DNA of 64,000 nt from Anastatus disparis (lineage: Eukaryota; Arthropoda; Insecta; Hymenoptera; Eupelmidae), in assembly GCA_017163975.1 (NCBI GenBank), contig JAFFSR010000082.1, forward strand, positions 1,167,001 to 1,231,000, given 5' to 3'. Position 1 is the first letter of the stretch. Each line of letters opens with the position of its first letter. Of this stretch, positions 1 to 8,448 are shown piece after piece. The notes under the pieces are model-generated. The model was not told the origin of the DNA. It worked only from the letters and a program-made list of their open reading frames with translations, and made no database searches. The position numbers and the translations under genes are program-made.

Positions 1-2
1 CA

Positions 3-863
3 TGCACTAGTGCTGAACCACATAAGGATCCGAACGTTGGACCAATAAATAATCTTTTGCATTCGTTGTTTAATCAAATCGACGTGCTATTTAATCAGAA
101 ACTTGTTTCACCGCCAAACAATGCTTATGCATACAGAGCTTACATTGAAACATTACTAAATTATGGTCCAACAGCTAAAAAGTCTCATTTAACGAGTGGT
201 TTGTGGTACGATGATACAGCAGAGAAAATCAACGATACCACAGGTTGTAATGTAGGTCTCAATAAACGTAAGGCACTCATGATTGGCAGGAAGATTGATT
301 TACTCGGCCATTTACATTGTGATGTTTTTAATCAAGACAAATTATTACTGGGTGGTGTTGAAGTTAGAGTGAGGCTCGTGCGTTCTCGTGATGGATTCTG
401 TCTCATGGATCCCGCTGGTGCTTTCACGGTAAATATTACCGAGGCTACGCTTTTTGTGCGTCGGGTAAGATTAAATCCTTCACTTGTGCTAGCACACGAA
501 AAACTATTGTCACAGACTACTGCAAAATACCCACTGACACGTGTAGAAGTTGAGGCTGTTATGTTACATAATGGTGTGCATGGGGAAACAATCGACATTG
601 TCATATTAGGTCAACTGCCGAAAAGAATTATACTCGGTTTTGTTGAAAATAAAGCTTACAACGGAGATAAAAGTCTTAACCCATTCAATTTCAAGAATTT
701 CAATATAAATTTTTTGTGTCTGTACGTTGATGGAATGCAAGTGCCATCGAAGCCCTTACAGCCAGATTTAAAAAAAAGCAGAATTGTCGTACAATTTTCG
801 TGCGAGGTCAAGAAAAGCTTGAACTACTTTCCAAGCTCACCACCTGTAAGATTGAAAATTTAG
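3..863 (+). CDS. Polinton/Maverick major capsid protein, fragment
   Basis: The frame is already open at the left window edge, so the gene starts outside. The product resembles the insect 'F54H12.2-like' proteins, which are the double jelly-roll major capsid proteins of Polinton/Maverick elements and adintoviruses. Recognisable stretches are NNLLHSLFNQIDVLFNQKL, then YAYRAYIETLLNY, LWYDDTA, YPLTRVEVEAV and GQLPKRIILGFVENKAYNG, followed by NPFNFKNFNINFLCLYVDG and VPSKPLQPD. After the last motif (about base 765) similarity stops, and a short basic tail replaces the C-terminal third expected for this family, so a deletion or frame loss has truncated it. The protease ORF just downstream fits the capsid-maturation block of Polintons. 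I infer a dead capsid gene; the family call is secure, function is not. Confidence 0.8.
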   Translation, partial: CTSAEPHKDPNVGPINNLLHSLFNQIDVLFNQKLVSPPNNAYAYRAYIETLLNYGPTAKKSHLTSGLWYDDTAEKINDTTGCNVGLNKRKALMIGRKIDLLGHLHCDVFNQDKLLLGGVEVRVRLVRSRDGFCLMDPAGAFTVNITEATLFVRRVRLNPSLVLAHEKLLSQTTAKYPLTRVEVEAVMLHNGVHGETIDIVILGQLPKRIILGFVENKAYNGDKSLNPFNFKNFNINFLCLYVDGMQVPSKPLQPDLKKSRIVVQFSCEVKKSLNYFPSSPPVRLKI

Positions 864-1174
864 AAAAAGAACAAGATTGTCCAGCTTTTAGAAATTTAAA
901 TTTCAGCAGTGTACAGTGCATGCATCATTACTTAAAATCACCTTATTTAAATTACGTGTGTGCACTAAATAACGTTGCTGATCTGAAACATTGGCTACTG
1001 AAACTTAACCCCAGCGTAAAATCGCTGATTTCGAAAGAATTTTTAGAAATTCTCCTCAATGAATTCAAAAGAGATTGTTCAATATCTGATGAGGATCAAG
1101 TTTCACGCAGTAGGCGTTTATCCAACAGATCGGATTCCTCTGATGTGGATGAAACCTTGTGCGTTTGTGCTTAA
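800..1174 (+). CDS. Unrecognised ORF between capsid and protease
   Basis: An open frame of about 124 codons overlaps the tail of the capsid frame and the head of the protease frame. Its first codon is GTG, so the real start is unknown and it may be a piece of a larger decayed gene. The product is rich in Leu, Lys and Cys, with a stretch LNYVCALNNVADLKHWLLKLN. No membrane segment or motif is visible. Its position suggests a remnant of a Polinton gene (a lost capsid C-terminus or a minor virion gene), but I do not recognise it. The last 35 codons overlap the protease and are probably out-of-frame shadow. Confidence 0.3.
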   Translation: MRGQEKLELLSKLTTCKIENLEKEQDCPAFRNLNFSSVQCMHHYLKSPYLNYVCALNNVADLKHWLLKLNPSVKSLISKEFLEILLNEFKRDCSISDEDQVSRSRRLSNRSDSSDVDETLCVCA

Positions 1175-1502
1175 TACGCAAAATTATAACCAGCGTGGTA
1201 CGCACTGGGTTGCCAAATACGTTGATAAGTATGGCACAGGTGTGTACTTTGATAGTCTTGGTAAACCACCACAAATTCAACAACATTTACGACGTATTCA
1301 GCAAAATTGTAAAAAATTTAGATGGAATAATAAACGCTTACAAAGCGAATATTCAAACGTTTGTGGTCATTATTGTATCATGTATCTGTATTATATGTCT
1401 AGCGGATTGGGTTTCAAGAAATTCTTGGAAAATTTCTCACAGAACTTGCAAAAAAATGATACTATAGTCAAGAATTTTGTGGGAAAAATCTCGTACGAGT
1501 AA
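1059..1502 (+). CDS. Polinton adenain-like cysteine protease (PRO)
   Basis: A 147-residue ORF starting at ATG matches the Polinton PRO family (Ulp1/adenain fold, C5-like), which processes capsid proteins during virion maturation. The catalytic set is visible in the expected order: His49 in GTHWVAKYV, Asp65 in YFDSLG, Gln95 and Cys106 in CGHYCIMYLYYMSSG. The N-terminal MNSKEI...FHAVGVYPTDRIP is also typical, supporting this start. Length is near the usual size, so this gene is the best preserved of the block. It lies on the same strand just after the capsid fragment. No stop or frameshift is seen, so the enzyme might be intact even though the capsid gene is not. Activity and expression are unknown. 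Confidence 0.85.
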   Translation: MNSKEIVQYLMRIKFHAVGVYPTDRIPLMWMKPCAFVLNTQNYNQRGTHWVAKYVDKYGTGVYFDSLGKPPQIQQHLRRIQQNCKKFRWNNKRLQSEYSNVCGHYCIMYLYYMSSGLGFKKFLENFSQNLQKNDTIVKNFVGKISYE

Positions 1503-1570
1503 TATGATATTTGGTTGTCTCTGATTGGTCACACAGCAGCTTTTTGCGGCGCCCCCACCAATTTTTACAG

Positions 1571-1610
1571 TATAAAAGAAGCAGCACCCACTCAGTCTAG
1601 CCACAGTTTG
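1571..1610 (+). promoter_or_regulatory. TATA box plus initiator ahead of the 1651 gene
   Basis: TATAAAA lies at 1571-1577. Two initiator-like sites follow: ACTCAGTC around 1591-1597 (about 23 bases after the first T) and CCACAGTT at 1601-1608 (about 32 bases, the normal arthropod spacing). The ATG of the next ORF is at 1651, giving a short leader. This is inferred from motif and spacing only. Confidence 0.55.
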
Positions 1611-1650
1611 ACGACGGTGAAAGCAGCAGTAACAACAAAGCTCAAGCAAG

Positions 1651-2118
1651 ATGGTTGGTCAAAAGAGAAGCCTGGAGCAGACATTTGGTAATGGCTTGGC
1701 ATATTTAATAAAACAAAACAGAAAGAAAAATTATTGGCAGCAGGTTCTGCCAATGGTCTACGGGCTGAACAGCTCTTTTGGAAAAATTATCCAGGTAGGC
1801 CTGGAGAATATAGGCGGCGAAGGCAAAAAGGAGTTTGCACCCGTAGTACGCTTCTGTGGAGCCAATTTTCAAGGTTTACCTTTGTCACTGGACTGTTGGG
1901 AGGCGTTGAAGCAGGAATTTGATAAAATTGAAGATTTTTTCAATTGCTATAACGAGGAATCTATGCTGGATCAGCGGCTATCTATTCCTGGATACACTAT
2001 CCGTTTTATGATTAGTTTTCACGAGAGAGCTTTTAATTGGTACCCAATGACGCACAACCAGAAGGAGAGGAGTGTGGTGGACCGCCGAAAAAATATGGTC
2101 GATTTAATCGGTCATTAG
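1651..2118 (+). CDS. Unrecognised Polinton-linked protein, N-terminal part
   Basis: ATG at 1651 follows a good TATA/initiator promoter. The 155-residue product has a basic N-terminus (MVGQKRSLEQTFGNGLAYLI) and a conserved-looking core, VVRFCGANFQGLPLSLDCW followed by EALKQEFDKIEDFF. I believe similar proteins occur beside other insect Polintons, but I cannot name a function. From about base 2040 this frame turns into low-quality sequence and stops at 2118. The overlapping frame is better there (next entry), so one base was probably lost or gained near 2040 and the original protein was longer, about 270 residues. No membrane helix or signal peptide is seen. Confidence 0.5.
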   Translation: MVGQKRSLEQTFGNGLAYLIKQNRKKNYWQQVLPMVYGLNSSFGKIIQVGLENIGGEGKKEFAPVVRFCGANFQGLPLSLDCWEALKQEFDKIEDFFNCYNEESMLDQRLSIPGYTIRFMISFHERAFNWYPMTHNQKERSVVDRRKNMVDLIGH

Positions 2119-2468
2119 TATTTAAACGTGTCACGTTTGAACGTTCAAAAGATTTTTCAAAATGTATAGATTATAGAATTAGATATTTAAATACTGTTGT
2201 AAAATCTGTAGATTATATATTACGAGAAATGGTTATAAATATGAAAAATGTATTAGAAAATAGTCAGGAATCTCAATATGTATACTATACTTCTAGCGAT
2301 ATAAAAAGCACAATGTCTAGTTTTAATGATAATTTTGTAAATGATCTCATCAAATTATTAAAAAAGAATAATCTAGTTTTAGGAAAAAAAGATGTGTTTA
2401 TAATCATACACGAATTTATTATTTATCATATGTACACACTAATTAATTGTATGAATGCTACGTTGTAA
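2037..2468 (+). pseudogene. Frame-shifted C-terminal part of the 1651 gene
   Basis: An open frame of 143 codons overlaps the end of the 1651 ORF by 82 bases. It has no ATG in its first 60 codons and is preceded at once by a TAA, so it cannot easily start on its own. It reads EEC GGPPKKYGRFNRS, then a Lys-rich helical region (KRVTFERSKDF, YRIRYLNTVVKSVDYIL) and a hydrophobic end. Composition matches a continuation of the 1651 protein. An intron or programmed frameshift would be alternatives, but no good splice site is seen at the overlap. An AATAAA follows 16 bases after its stop. Confidence 0.4.
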
Positions 2469-2483
2469 TGTTTTATTATTAAT

Positions 2484-2489
2484 AATAAA
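2484..2489 (+). terminator. Polyadenylation signal AATAAA
   Basis: AATAAA lies shortly after the TAA at 2466-2468 and is followed by a GT-rich stretch (TGTGTTGTT), the usual layout of a poly(A) site. It would serve the 1651-2468 transcript. Confidence 0.5.
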
Positions 2490-2746
2490 TGTGTTGTTAA
2501 ACTTTAAAACATGAGTATTTTAATCACCTTGTCTATCACCAACTCCTCATCCTTCATACACACAATAATTTATATGTAAATTTTATATTTTCTGATTCAA
2601 TATAAAAATTTATAATAATTGGAAATTAGAAATCTTTTAAATTCATATTTTATTATTCAAGTTTTTATTATTTCGATAATTAAAAAGGATTATATTACAA
2701 AATTTTAAATTAATAATTTTGAAATATCGATTAAAATATTTTTTAT
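2490..2746. other. AT-rich gap, nothing recognised
   Basis: About 85 percent A+T sequence with no ORF, repeat or structure that I can support. Confidence 0.5.
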
Positions 2747-2836
2747 CCCCACTTTAAATTTTGTGGGAGGGGGTAAATGACCCTCCAGTTCATCTCCACT
2801 CTAAATTTCAAGGAGGGGGTGAGTGACCCTCCAGTT
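2747..2836. repeat. Two-copy 45-bp direct repeat
   Basis: Two imperfect copies share the pattern CCACT-TAAATTT, then GGGAGGGGGT/AGGAGGGGGT, then GACCCTCCAGTT. GGAGGG and CCCTCC within each copy can pair, so each copy is also a small hairpin. Confidence 0.6.
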
Positions 2837-2840
2837 GTTT

Positions 2841-2953
2841 GAGCACCATGCCTAACAAACCCCTACTTCGCCTTCTCAGAGGTTATTGACCTAGTGGTCA
2901 ATAGCCTTTGGGGTGGTGGAGTGGGGGTTTGTTGTGACGGTCCATGGTGCCCC
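2841..2953. repeat. Long inverted repeat (hairpin), GC-richer
   Basis: GAGCACCATG...AACAAACCCCTAC at the left pairs with GTGGGGGTTTGTT...CCATGGTGCCCC at the right, and the core GGTTATTGACC/GGTCAATAGCC pairs again. The whole 113 bases can fold as one imperfect hairpin. It could be a MITE or a hairpin RNA precursor. Confidence 0.65.
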
Positions 2954-2974
2954 AATAACTACTTAAGTAGCAGA

Positions 2975-3043
2975 AGAAATTTTATGGAATCTTCAGGATT
3001 TATATTAAGTTTTAATTATTCATGAAACTTCCATAAAATTTCT
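2975..3043. repeat. Short hairpin
   Basis: A perfect 15-bp stem, AGAAATTTTATGGAA (2975-2989) with TTCCATAAAATTTCT (3029-3043), separated by a 39-base AT-rich loop that pairs weakly (CTTCAGGA/TTCATGAA). Confidence 0.6.
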
Positions 3044-3130
3044 TGTACTATTTATAATAAGAGAGATTGATTTTTCCTGATTTTTTAAATATGATCAAAA
3101 TCTAATTAGAATTTCAATATTTTTTTCAAT

Positions 3131-3266
3131 GATTCTGATGATGAATGCTTATATGTTTAAATATTTTAGCGTATACAATTCGAGAAAGTCCTTTCCTGAA
3201 AGAGTTTTCTCGAATTTTTATACACTATTGTTTAAACATATAAAAGGGACACTCGTCATCAAAATC
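3131..3266. repeat. Hairpin H1 of the 3.1-3.8 kb cluster
   Basis: A 136-base imperfect palindrome. The foot GATTCTGATGATGA pairs with TCGTCATCAAAATC, the middle TATATGTTTAAA with TTTAAACATATA, and the tip ATTCGAGAAA with TTTTCTCGAAT. The right arm contains ACATATAAAAGG, a TATA-like motif. Confidence 0.7.
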
Positions 3267-3426
3267 GTTAGTTTTCACCGGAATCATGGAAAATAGAATG
3301 AATGTATTGGTGTGTGTATATGTATGTGTAGAATAAAAAAAATGGAATGAAAGTATGAGTGTATGTAAATTAAAATGAATGAATGATTTCTTTATTTTAA
3401 TGAAAAATGTATGAATGTGAGTATAT

Positions 3427-3586
3427 CTTTGTCGTTAGAATATTCGAGAAAATTAAAGACTCAATATTTGAGTAATAAGCATTCCTTTGATATGTTAAAG
3501 TATTATTAGAAAATTCAAGAACATTATCTAAACTTATAAGGAATGCTTATTACTCAAGTATCTTCTCGATTATTCTAATGACAAAG
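3427..3586. repeat. Hairpin H2 of the 3.1-3.8 kb cluster
   Basis: A 160-base palindrome. CTTTGTCGTTAGAATA pairs with TATTCTAATGACAAAG, and TTTGAGTAATAAGCATTCCT pairs with AGGAATGCTTATTACTCAAG. Its ATTCGAGAA segment and GAATGCTTAT segment also occur in H1, so the hairpins are related. Confidence 0.7.
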
Positions 3587-3638
3587 ATTCCTTGTACATG
3601 TTGGATGATAGTCCATGAAAAAAGTCACTAGAATGATA

Positions 3639-3776
3639 GATGATTCTAGTTGCAAGTCTCCTTTACATATTTATTCGGTAGTATTCAAAAATTCGAGATC
3701 ATTCTTGAAAGACTTTCTTGAATTTTCGAACACTATCATCTAAGTATATAAAAAGGAGGCTGTCATTTGAATCATC
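3639..3776. repeat. Hairpin H3 of the 3.1-3.8 kb cluster, carries a TATA box
   Basis: A 138-base palindrome: GATGATTC with GAATCATC at the foot, AAGTCTCCTTTACATA with TATATAAAAAGGAGGCT in the middle, and AATTCGAGA...TCTTGAATTTTCGAA at the tip. It resembles H1 in architecture and partly in sequence. Its right arm includes the TATA box of the next gene. Confidence 0.7.
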
Positions 3777-3780
3777 AATC
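3745..3780 (+). promoter_or_regulatory. TATA box in a hairpin arm, start site near 3776
   Basis: TATATAAAAA at 3745-3754 lies in the right arm of hairpin H3. About 31 bases downstream is AATCATCAATCATCA, which gives initiator-like TCA triplets exactly where the hairpin ends. The ATG of the small spliced gene is 44 bases further on. Confidence 0.5.
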
Positions 3781-3819
3781 ATCAATTATCGCTCGTGACT
3801 TGAACATTAAGACCAAATC

Positions 3820-4179
3820 ATGGATTCGAAAGTTGCTACAACTCAAGGTTGGTGGAATCAACCTAAATTAGAGGTGAGTATATTTGATTTTTTTTTTTTT
3901 TTTTCATAATAATTAATAACTTTTAAAATAATTTTCTATTATTTTTCAGAGAGTTCGACTTTTAAAAAATTGCAGGTAGCAAAAAGGATAGCGACAGATA
4001 TCAATAAAAGAATCGCTGCTTAATCTACTGATTCTCAACAAAATATTTCTAAATTTGAAGCATGGAAGTCTCCAAAGCCAAGAAAAATAAGAATCAGTAA
4101 ATGTTCTAGTCAAAGAGAGATGGAAATTAGAGAGCATTTAGAGGAAACCCGAAGAAGAGTCTTACAAAAATTAAAATGA
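3820..4179 (+). pseudogene. Small intron-containing gene for a basic protein, with in-frame stop
   Basis: Exon 1 (3820-3873) starts at ATG and encodes MDSKVATTQGWWNQPKLE. It ends in GAG followed by GTGAGT, a consensus donor. A T-rich tract leads to an acceptor either at CAGAG (exon from 3952) or at TTGCAG (exon from 3976); both keep the same frame. Exon 2 continues VAKRIATDINKRIAA, meets TAA at 4021-4023, then stays open without change of character for 51 codons: QQNISKFEAWKSPKPRK, then REHLEETRRRVLQKLK and TGA at 4177-4179. A single-base change could explain the stop. The product would be about 90 residues, strongly basic, without signal peptide, with two Trp-containing motifs (GWWNQP, EAWKSP). 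I do not recognise it. It could be a Polinton passenger or a host orphan gene. Confidence 0.45.
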
Positions 4180-4429
4180 ATGTAAAATATTATAATTGTA
4201 TTAAATAAAAAATAAATAAATAGTATTAATGTCTGATGAGTGAATGTTTGAGAATAAATGAATGATAGTATGAATGAATGTTTGAGAATGAATAAAAATA
4301 AATGTGAGTATGTAAGCTTAAAAATAAAGCAGAGAGAGAGAATGAAAACGAATGATAATAAGTGTAAGAGTGTAAATGAGAGAATGAATGGCAATATGAA
4401 TGAAAAAAAATCTCTTTAAATTATTACAT
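4180..4429. repeat. Degenerate AATGAATGA/AATAAATG simple repeat
   Basis: Purine-biased degenerate simple sequence (AATGAATG, GAGAATGAATG) continues the pattern seen at 3300-3420. No gene is visible; the ORF on the other strand is just this repeat translated. Confidence 0.5.
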
Positions 4430-5518
4430 AAAGATTTAAAAATTTTTATTTTTCATTTATTTTTTATTTTACGTAAACCATACAATAAATTTACTTCAGA
4501 ATTTTTATAAAATCAAATCGCTAGTGTCTAATGAAAAGAAGTTTTTAAAAACTAATTTTTTTAGTATAGTTACAATTTTAGAAAATTTAAAAAAAATTTC
4601 AAAAATTTCGATTTTTTTTTTATTTTACGTAAAATACTTAATAGTATTGTTCTAAAATTTACAGGGAAATTATCTGCAGCTGCCAAAAAAGGGAAATTTT
4701 TGAAGGCTGATTTTCCTTGTTTAGTTTTAATTTTTGAGCAGTCTGAAAATTCTGTAAAAGAAATTTTGAAAAGAAAATTGTATTCATTTAGCCAATTAGA
4801 TCTCGAAAATTACTCGATGGATTTGCTTCAAATTTTGCATACCATCTATTTCTTTGTCTAAGTACGTGGGAAGCTATTGAAAATTTGTTTTCTTTGAGTA
4901 GTTTTAATTTTGCAATCATTTAAAAAATAAAAAAAAATTTTGATTCTTCAATTTTTTGTTTTTATTTTACGTAAATTACTTGATAAATTTACTTTGAAAT
5001 TTGCATAGGATTGATTTTTATCTGTTAAGAGAAATATGACTTTTAAAAACCAATTTTCTCAGCATAGTTTTAATTTTAGAAAATTTCGAAAAAAAATTTT
5101 ATTTACCATTTTTTTCCAATTTAACGTAAACTACGCGATAGATTAGCTTTCAAATTTGTATACAATTTTTTTGCTATTGTCTTTATAAAACAAGCTTTTA
5201 AAAAATAATTTTCTTAGTGTAATTCTTTGATCACTTTTTTTGATTTCTGATCCAACGCTTTCACCAACTCTTTTCCTACTTCCATACTTTCTTTCCGTCT
5301 TTCTATCTTAGGTTGATCCTCATTTTTACCTTATTTTTATCCATCCCTAACTCTCTATTTCTATTTCCTGATCACTCTCTCACTCTTACTAATTTTTCTT
5401 TAATAGAAATGATGTTTTTTTACATTTAAACCAGATTTTAAAAAGTGAAATCAAATGACTTTCACTCAATGAGCTCTATGAGAAAGCATTTCGCGAAAAC
5501 ACTTAGCAGCATTTTTCA
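4430..5518 (-). mobile_element. Decayed element with 165-bp tandem repeats (minus copy)
   Basis: Repeating segments carry ATTTTACGTAAA, a 'GCAAAT' block and TTTTAAAAACTAATTTT at about 165-base spacing, roughly five units. The sequence from 5230 to 5518 (TTTGATTTCTGATCCAACGC..., CTCTATGAGAAAGCATTTCG, AGCAGC) matches in reverse the start of the element at 54525-56590, so both are copies of one family in opposite orientation. No protein-coding frame is visible. The inner end at 4430 is not a clean terminus. Confidence 0.6.
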
Positions 5519-5832
5519 TTTTTTATTAAAAAAAAAGACTACCTTGGTAGAAAATAGACTAGTTGAAATGGCTAGTTAACTAACTATTGGCCAAGTTGTT
5601 TGGTTAACGGTTTGCACAAATATAAACCAACAGTTAGCAAACGGTTAGGTAAAAAAATAAAATACAATTTCTCAAATATTTTAATTATTAATACCAAATT
5701 ATAATGTGTTAATACACATAAACATGTTTTACGAACATATATGTAAAATATACACGTATATTTTACATATGTATAATTTAAATATATTTGAAATTATATT
5801 TAAAGCCAGAGGCTAGTCAATAAATACATGAG

Positions 5833-5837
<5 letters not shown>

Positions 5838-5910
<73 letters not shown>
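5838..5910. repeat. (AT)n microsatellite
   Basis: A run of about 36 AT units inside the CCCTGGTA transposon. Confidence 0.95.
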
Positions 5911-5912
<2 letters not shown>

Positions 5913-6039
5913 TACAGTTATGTCACAGCTGTATGCGTGTCTGTTGTATGGTTAGCTTTCGAAGTATGTGCATTAGAAAACGGAGCAACGATACAAAAAA
6001 ACATTAGATACATAGTTATTCTTGATAAAATAATTAAGT

Positions 6040-6520
6040 ATGTATCATAAAATGGAAGTAAATGATAGTAAAAGACGATCCAAGATATATAGACAAAAGA
6101 AGAAAATAAAGAAATATGAAGAAAAAATCGTACTGGCAGAAGAGTACTTAAGTGTATTTTCAAGGTTAGAAACTGATGAAAATGATTCAGTAAGTAGCAA
6201 TAGTAGTGAGGAAGAATTCACTTACTATGCAGAAAGTGATAGTAAAAAAGAAAATTCTAAAGTTACTGATGATAATAACAGCGTAGAAGTATTATGTATT
6301 TCAAAGGCCCACGAAGAGAAAGAAATTCAAGAAATAATCAATTGGACTGTCTAAACAAAAACACCTCATGTGCATGTTGACAAGTTATTGAAAATCTTAA
6401 ACCAAAGACTTCTGAGACTATGAAAGTGTCTGATGGTAGTACCGGTGAGTTCTATCATTGTGGCATAAAAAGACACTTGAGTGTACTATAAATCCCGAAT
6501 ATCATGATGCAAATGATTAA
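6040..6520 (+). pseudogene. Decayed transposon ORF with acidic middle region
   Basis: ATG at 6040 opens a frame with a basic, coiled-coil-like start (SKRRSKIYRQKKKIKKYEEK), then a Ser/Glu/Asp-rich stretch (DENDSVSSNSSEEEF). It stops at TAA 6352-6354 but reads on as TPHVHVDKLLKILNQRL. After a one-base shift it continues as KTSETMKVSDGSTGEFYHCG and IKRHL, and after another shift as TLECTINPEYHDAND. I recognise this order (basic start, acidic stretch, DKLLKIL, then a G-YYHFG-type motif) from a common but poorly classified insect transposon protein whose catalytic part normally follows; here it is missing. The ORF lies inside the TA-flanked element and probably belonged to it. Confidence 0.6.
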
Positions 6521-6871
6521 TTAATTCTAATTTTTTTTTAATTCTATATAAAGATTAATGTCAATAAATGTGAATCATTATTGCATTAAATATTAAAATA
6601 TATGTCACTAAATGTTCAAATTTTCTTAATTGTTTTATTGAATGTAAAAATTTATTTCAATAAATGTAAAAAAAAATTTTATAAAAATGTTAAAGTTTTC
6701 AATAAGTGTAATGTATTTATCTGTTTTGAATATATTTTTAGATAACTAAAAATTAACAATGATAAGTAAATATTTCTTGCCATTCTAACCTCGAAATCAC
6801 AACTCCCTTGCTCTTTATTGGCTCTCGTGGCAAAAAATACGGTATGAAACTGGTATAAAATATACTATTTC

Positions 6872-7726
6872 TCTCTATACTATAAAAGATTTTCGCCGCT
6901 GCCGCTGTCAGTCTCTCAACTTTCTACCTTAACTCTTCCTTTTTATTGATAAATTTAGCTAATTTATGGTAAATTTTACCTAATTTATTGTAAATTTTAG
7001 CTAATTTATTGTGTATTTTAGCTATTTTATTGTGAATTTTAGCTAAAAATTTCATTTTATAGCTAATTTTAGCTGATTTATTGATAATTTTAGCTAATTT
7101 ATATTAATTTAAGCTAATTTATATTAATTTCAACTAAAATTCTAATTTTTTACTAAAAATCTGATAAATTAGGTCAATTTGATTTTAATTACTATAAAAT
7201 TTTTTTTTTAGCTAATTTTAGCTGATTGATTGAGAATTTTAGCTAAAAATTTAATTTTTTAGCTAAGTTTAGCTAGTTTATTGTGAATTTTATTTAAAAT
7301 TTCAATTTTTTTACTTAAAATCTGATAAATCAGGTCAATTTGATTTAAATTCTCATAAGATTTATTTTTCTTTATATATTATAAAAGATTTTAGAAATTT
7401 ACAAAAATGAAAATATTTGTTTATGCCAGATAAATGAAATAAAAATTGAGCCTTTAGAAGTTGGGAGGTGATTCTCGGAGCATAATGCGAAATAAAGATC
7501 GGTTGGAGATGGTGACCATAACAACGTCTAATATGCGCTGTATAAATAAATATTTATATCATATGTTATATTTTATATTATGTGTACATTATTAATTATT
7601 GAAATATAAAAAATGTATAAATGTATATAAGTATATGAATGTAAAATTATTACAAAGGATTATATACATTATAAAATCTATGTATTAAATTCAAAAGGGG
7701 GGTTGGCGAGCGAAGCGAGCAGGGGA
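6872..7726 (+). mobile_element. Non-autonomous Helitron-like element, decayed
   Basis: Starts with TCTCTATACTATAAAAG, a typical Helitron 5' end, followed by GCCGCTGCCGCTGTC. The body is a degenerate direct repeat of AATTTTAGCTAATTTATTG. The far end has GGGGGGTTGGCGAGCGAAGC followed by GAGCAGGGG, a worn form of the Helitron 3' GC-rich terminus. The last bases (CTRR) are not clear. Confidence 0.5.
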
Positions 7727-7990
7727 TATGTATTATAAATGATTTCGCTACTGCCGCTGCTGCTGTCACTGCCGCTGTGTATAAGAATTCGATTTGTCTT
7801 TGATTAGCTAGAATTTAGCTAAAATATAGTTACAACTAAGCTTAAAGTTAGCTAAAAATTAGCTAAAAGTTACCTAAAAGTTAACTAAAAATTAACTAAA
7901 ATTTATGTTAATTTTAAGCAATTTTAGGTAAATTTTGGTTTGATTTTAGCTAAATTTTAGCTGCATTTCAGATCTATTTATATTATATTC

Positions 7991-8448
7991 TCTCTATACT
8001 ATTGAAAGTATATCGCCGCTATCGTCGCTGTCATTGTCAGAAATGTGCCCCTCATTTTTGGACTTACATTACAGCGTTAAATTTAGAATCTTTTTACTAC
8101 TAGACTGACATTTGATAAAACATTTATAAATAAATTACTGACTTTATTCTTTATTTAATATAACAAAACATTTATTAATAAAACATTATTCATTTAATAT
8201 AATAAAACATATACACGTAGCCCTCATAACACACAACATTTAATTATTAATTCTGTCCTGGTATAAAGCTAGGACTTCACAGATGATTAGATTTATTAAA
8301 AGATCATTAAAGATTCACCTCAAGAAAACTTTTGAATAATTAATATTATTTAGTATTTTAAATAAAAGCTATTAAAAGAATTGCAAATTCTTAAATATTT
8401 TTTTAAAGTTATAAAAGCAAGATGGGGGTTGGCGCGCTTGCCCCCTAG
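7991..8448 (+). mobile_element. Short Helitron with intact 3' terminus
   Basis: Begins TCTCTATACTATTGAAAG and ends with the hairpin-forming GGGGGTTGGCGCGCTTGCC followed by CCCTAG and a T, the classic Helitron 3' end (CTAG at 8445-8448, host T next). Its interior (about 8060-8285) is an LTR-like segment related to the LTR sequence at 48831-50271. Confidence 0.7.
8060..8290 (+). repeat. LTR-derived fragment
   Basis: The stretch from TACTACTAGACTGACATTTG to GTCCTGGTATAAAGCTAGG matches the 3' part of the solo LTR at 48831-50271 (minus strand) and the copy at 59170-59985. Only a fragment is present here. Confidence 0.6.

Noticed and set aside
3131..3776. Parvovirus-type terminal hairpins
   Set aside because: No NS1 or capsid frame of that kind lies nearby, and the hairpins are in tandem, not at the ends of a genome. 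Only the hairpin-plus-TATA layout is similar.
5838..5910. Origin of replication or scaffold attachment site suggested by long AT runs
   Set aside because: Several similar AT microsatellites occur in the window (26059, 37149, 40809) and nothing else supports the idea.
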